In this document: one piece after another, positions 13,606 through 14,363 of the stretch
Layout: each line of letters begins with the position of its first letter
How positions within the stretch are numbered: the first letter of the stretch is position 1
Source of the DNA: DASRHT01 sp035293765
Lineage (GTDB): Bacteria; Chloroflexota; Ktedonobacteria; Ktedonobacterales; Ktedonobacteraceae
Length of the DNA stretch: 14,363 nt
Reading direction: 5' to 3'
NCBI GenBank assembly: GCA_035293765.1
Contig: DATGMF010000064.1
Location: 1 to 14,363, forward strand
Notes under the pieces: generated by a model
What the model saw: the letters and a program-made list of their open reading frames with translations, nothing else
Told to the model about the DNA's origin: nothing
The model's database searches: none
Program-made: the position numbers and the translations under genes

Positions 13606-13621
13606 CAAATGCATGCATTTG
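13606..13621. promoter_or_regulatory. Perfect 16-bp palindrome downstream of the plus-strand promoter
   Basis: CAAATGCATGCATTTG is a perfect palindrome, near the predicted transcription start of the rightward promoter. Position and symmetry suggest an operator for a dimeric regulator; a short RNA hairpin is the alternative. Confidence 0.5.
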
Positions 13622-13843
13622 AAGGCAAATACAAGCTCCCGCTAGCAAGTTAAAAGGAGGTCATACCAAAGCAAAACGTGAGCCTGTCCCCATTGCAAGC
13701 AAGACAGACCCACGCACGTTTTAACCGTCGTTTTTGTAGGTTGTCTTACGTAAAACTTCCATACACTGTCCAACGGTCTGCCTTCTTCATACCACGAGCA
13801 GGCAGGCCGTGTCAAGCATGCAAGCAAGAAAGCAGGATGTGCT

Positions 13844-14137
13844 ATGATGCAACAAACCAAACGACCTGCCCCTGCCGACAATGATGCCGCGCTCGACAAC
13901 TACCTCGAAGAGGGTGAAGACGGCGTACTGCCCGAGTTTCCGACCCAACCGTTCCGGTTCATCCCGCCTAAAGGCCGCTCACCCGTTCCTCCACGCGCCA
14001 ATCGCCCGCGCGTCTCCCAGGCGCTCCCCGACCAGCAACAATCGTCCCACTCCTGCCAGCGGGTGCGCCAGACGGAAGATCAGCACGCGGCAACGCCCGC
14101 ACCAACGCCGCCGTTTCTGCTCCAGCAGCACCCGTAG
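13844..14137 (+). CDS. Pro/Gln-rich 97-residue ORF, likely N-terminal cytoplasmic part of a membrane protein
   Basis: From ATG 13844 (AGGA upstream) the frame encodes 97 residues rich in Pro, Gln, Arg and acidic residues (LDNYLEEGEDGVLPEFPTQP, FRFIPPKGRSPVPPRANRP), with no hydrophobic segment: a low-complexity, probably disordered tail. It ends at TAG 14135-14137. The same frame stays open after the stop and reads directly into a membrane segment and a conserved-looking domain, so this is probably the first part of one longer gene interrupted by an amber codon, rather than a separate protein. Function unknown. Confidence 0.5.
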   Translation: MMQQTKRPAPADNDAALDNYLEEGEDGVLPEFPTQPFRFIPPKGRSPVPPRANRPRVSQALPDQQQSSHSCQRVRQTEDQHAATPAPTPPFLLQQHP

Positions 14138-14155
14138 GGCAGCTTTCTAGTTGGG

Positions 14156-14363
14156 ATGGCGCTCTGCCTCATGCTCTTCCTCGTGGGTCAGCAGGTGGTT
14201 CTGCCGTTCGTGACTGCCACCTCCGACCAATGGCACTATGGCGATGGGCGGCTCTCGCAACTGGATGCGGATATGGGGCATGGCGGCACGAGCCACTTGA
14301 TCGCCAGCTACTACCACGGGCATATTGTGGTCATCGAAATCCTGCTCAGCCACCCGCAAGATA
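14156..14363 (+). CDS. Membrane-anchored protein, partial (runs off the window)
   Basis: The frame from ATG 14156 reads MALCLMLFLVGQQVVLPFV, a clear membrane segment, followed by TATSDQWHYGDGRLSQLDAD, MGHGGTSHLIASYYHGHI and VVIEILLSHPQD, and is still open at the window end. WHYG..RLSQLDADMGH-like sequence is, from memory, a recurring domain in Ktedonobacteria membrane proteins with an extracytoplasmic C-terminal part; function not known to me. It is in frame with 13844-14137 across one TAG codon and the intervening codons (G-S-F-L-V-G) extend the hydrophobic stretch. There is no good ribosome binding site for 14156. Opposite-strand open frames here are shadows. Confidence 0.6.
   Translation, partial: MALCLMLFLVGQQVVLPFVTATSDQWHYGDGRLSQLDADMGHGGTSHLIASYYHGHIVVIEILLSHPQD

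Larger units (their letters stand above)
13463..13843. other. Palindrome-rich divergent regulatory region
   Basis: No accepted gene. It contains a minus-strand promoter for the small HTH gene, a plus-strand promoter-like pair, two perfect palindromes, a distant inverted copy of ACTTGCTAG and a strong but apparently unused ribosome binding site (AAAAGGAGG at 13652-13660). An 11-bp direct repeat TGCAAGCAAGA occurs at 13694 and 13819. A 68-codon frame from GTG 13678 to 13884 was considered and set aside. Confidence 0.6.

Noticed and set aside
13678..13884. 68-codon Cys-containing frame from GTG after the strong ribosome binding site
   Set aside because: Spacing of about 17 bases is too long, it overlaps the 13844 ORF by 41 bases, and nothing in it is recognisable. 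Kept only as part of the orphan ribosome-binding-site finding.
14147..14359. 70-codon minus-strand open frame at the right edge
   Set aside because: It is opposite a frame encoding a clear membrane segment and a conserved-looking domain, so it is treated as a shadow.

Overview
The window looks like chromosomal (possibly accessory) DNA from a Chloroflexota bacterium, most likely class Ktedonobacteria. This rests on the overall protein flavour, the mix of a DUF820/Uma2 protein, XRE+TPR regulators and a fused nucleotidyltransferase-HepT protein, and the 37-bp tandem repeat at the left edge. It is an inference from recognition, not from a search. No rRNA, tRNA, transposase, integrase or CRISPR array was seen.

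Layout. 1-173: hairpin-bearing 37-bp tandem repeats, then a terminator-like hairpin and an extended -10 element. 497-2502 (+): a NarL/DesK-type sensor kinase and a LuxR-type response regulator, separated by an ~85-bp repeat element. 2535-3374 (-): a MntA-like nucleotidyltransferase fused to a HepT-like domain, with the second copy of the repeat element just upstream. 3559-4234 (-): moaD-moaE, the two subunits of molybdopterin synthase. 4473-5306 (+): alpha/beta hydrolase. 5384-5890 (-): DinB-like metal-binding protein. 6253-6525 (+): unknown 90-aa protein. 6513-8338 (-): an XRE+TPR regulator followed by a NUDIX hydrolase, probably one operon. 8522-9745 (+): two unknown small proteins and a Uma2-family PD-(D/E)XK nuclease, tightly packed and divergent from the regulator operon. 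9759-11520 (+): ABM-domain protein and a PYROXD2-like FAD oxidoreductase. 11694-13462 (-): small HTH protein and leucyl aminopeptidase (M17). 13463-13843: a palindrome-rich regulatory region. 13844-end (+): a Pro/Gln-rich ORF followed, in the same frame after a TAG, by a membrane protein that runs off the window.

How the genes relate. The kinase and regulator form a classic two-component pair. MoaD and MoaE work together to put sulfur into molybdopterin. The XRE/TPR-NUDIX operon faces the small-protein/Uma2 cluster across a shared promoter region, so the regulator may control both. The small HTH protein probably represses its own promoter, whose -35 box overlaps a perfect palindrome.

The most unusual points are: two copies of a short element in which the central 28 bp is inverted relative to its conserved flanks; a fused MntA-HepT protein that appears to have lost both a catalytic Asp of the modifying enzyme and the Tyr that is modified; a terminator-like hairpin that lies before the stop codon of the 90-aa ORF; a MoaD that ends GGGR instead of GG; and a membrane-protein gene interrupted by one in-frame amber codon.
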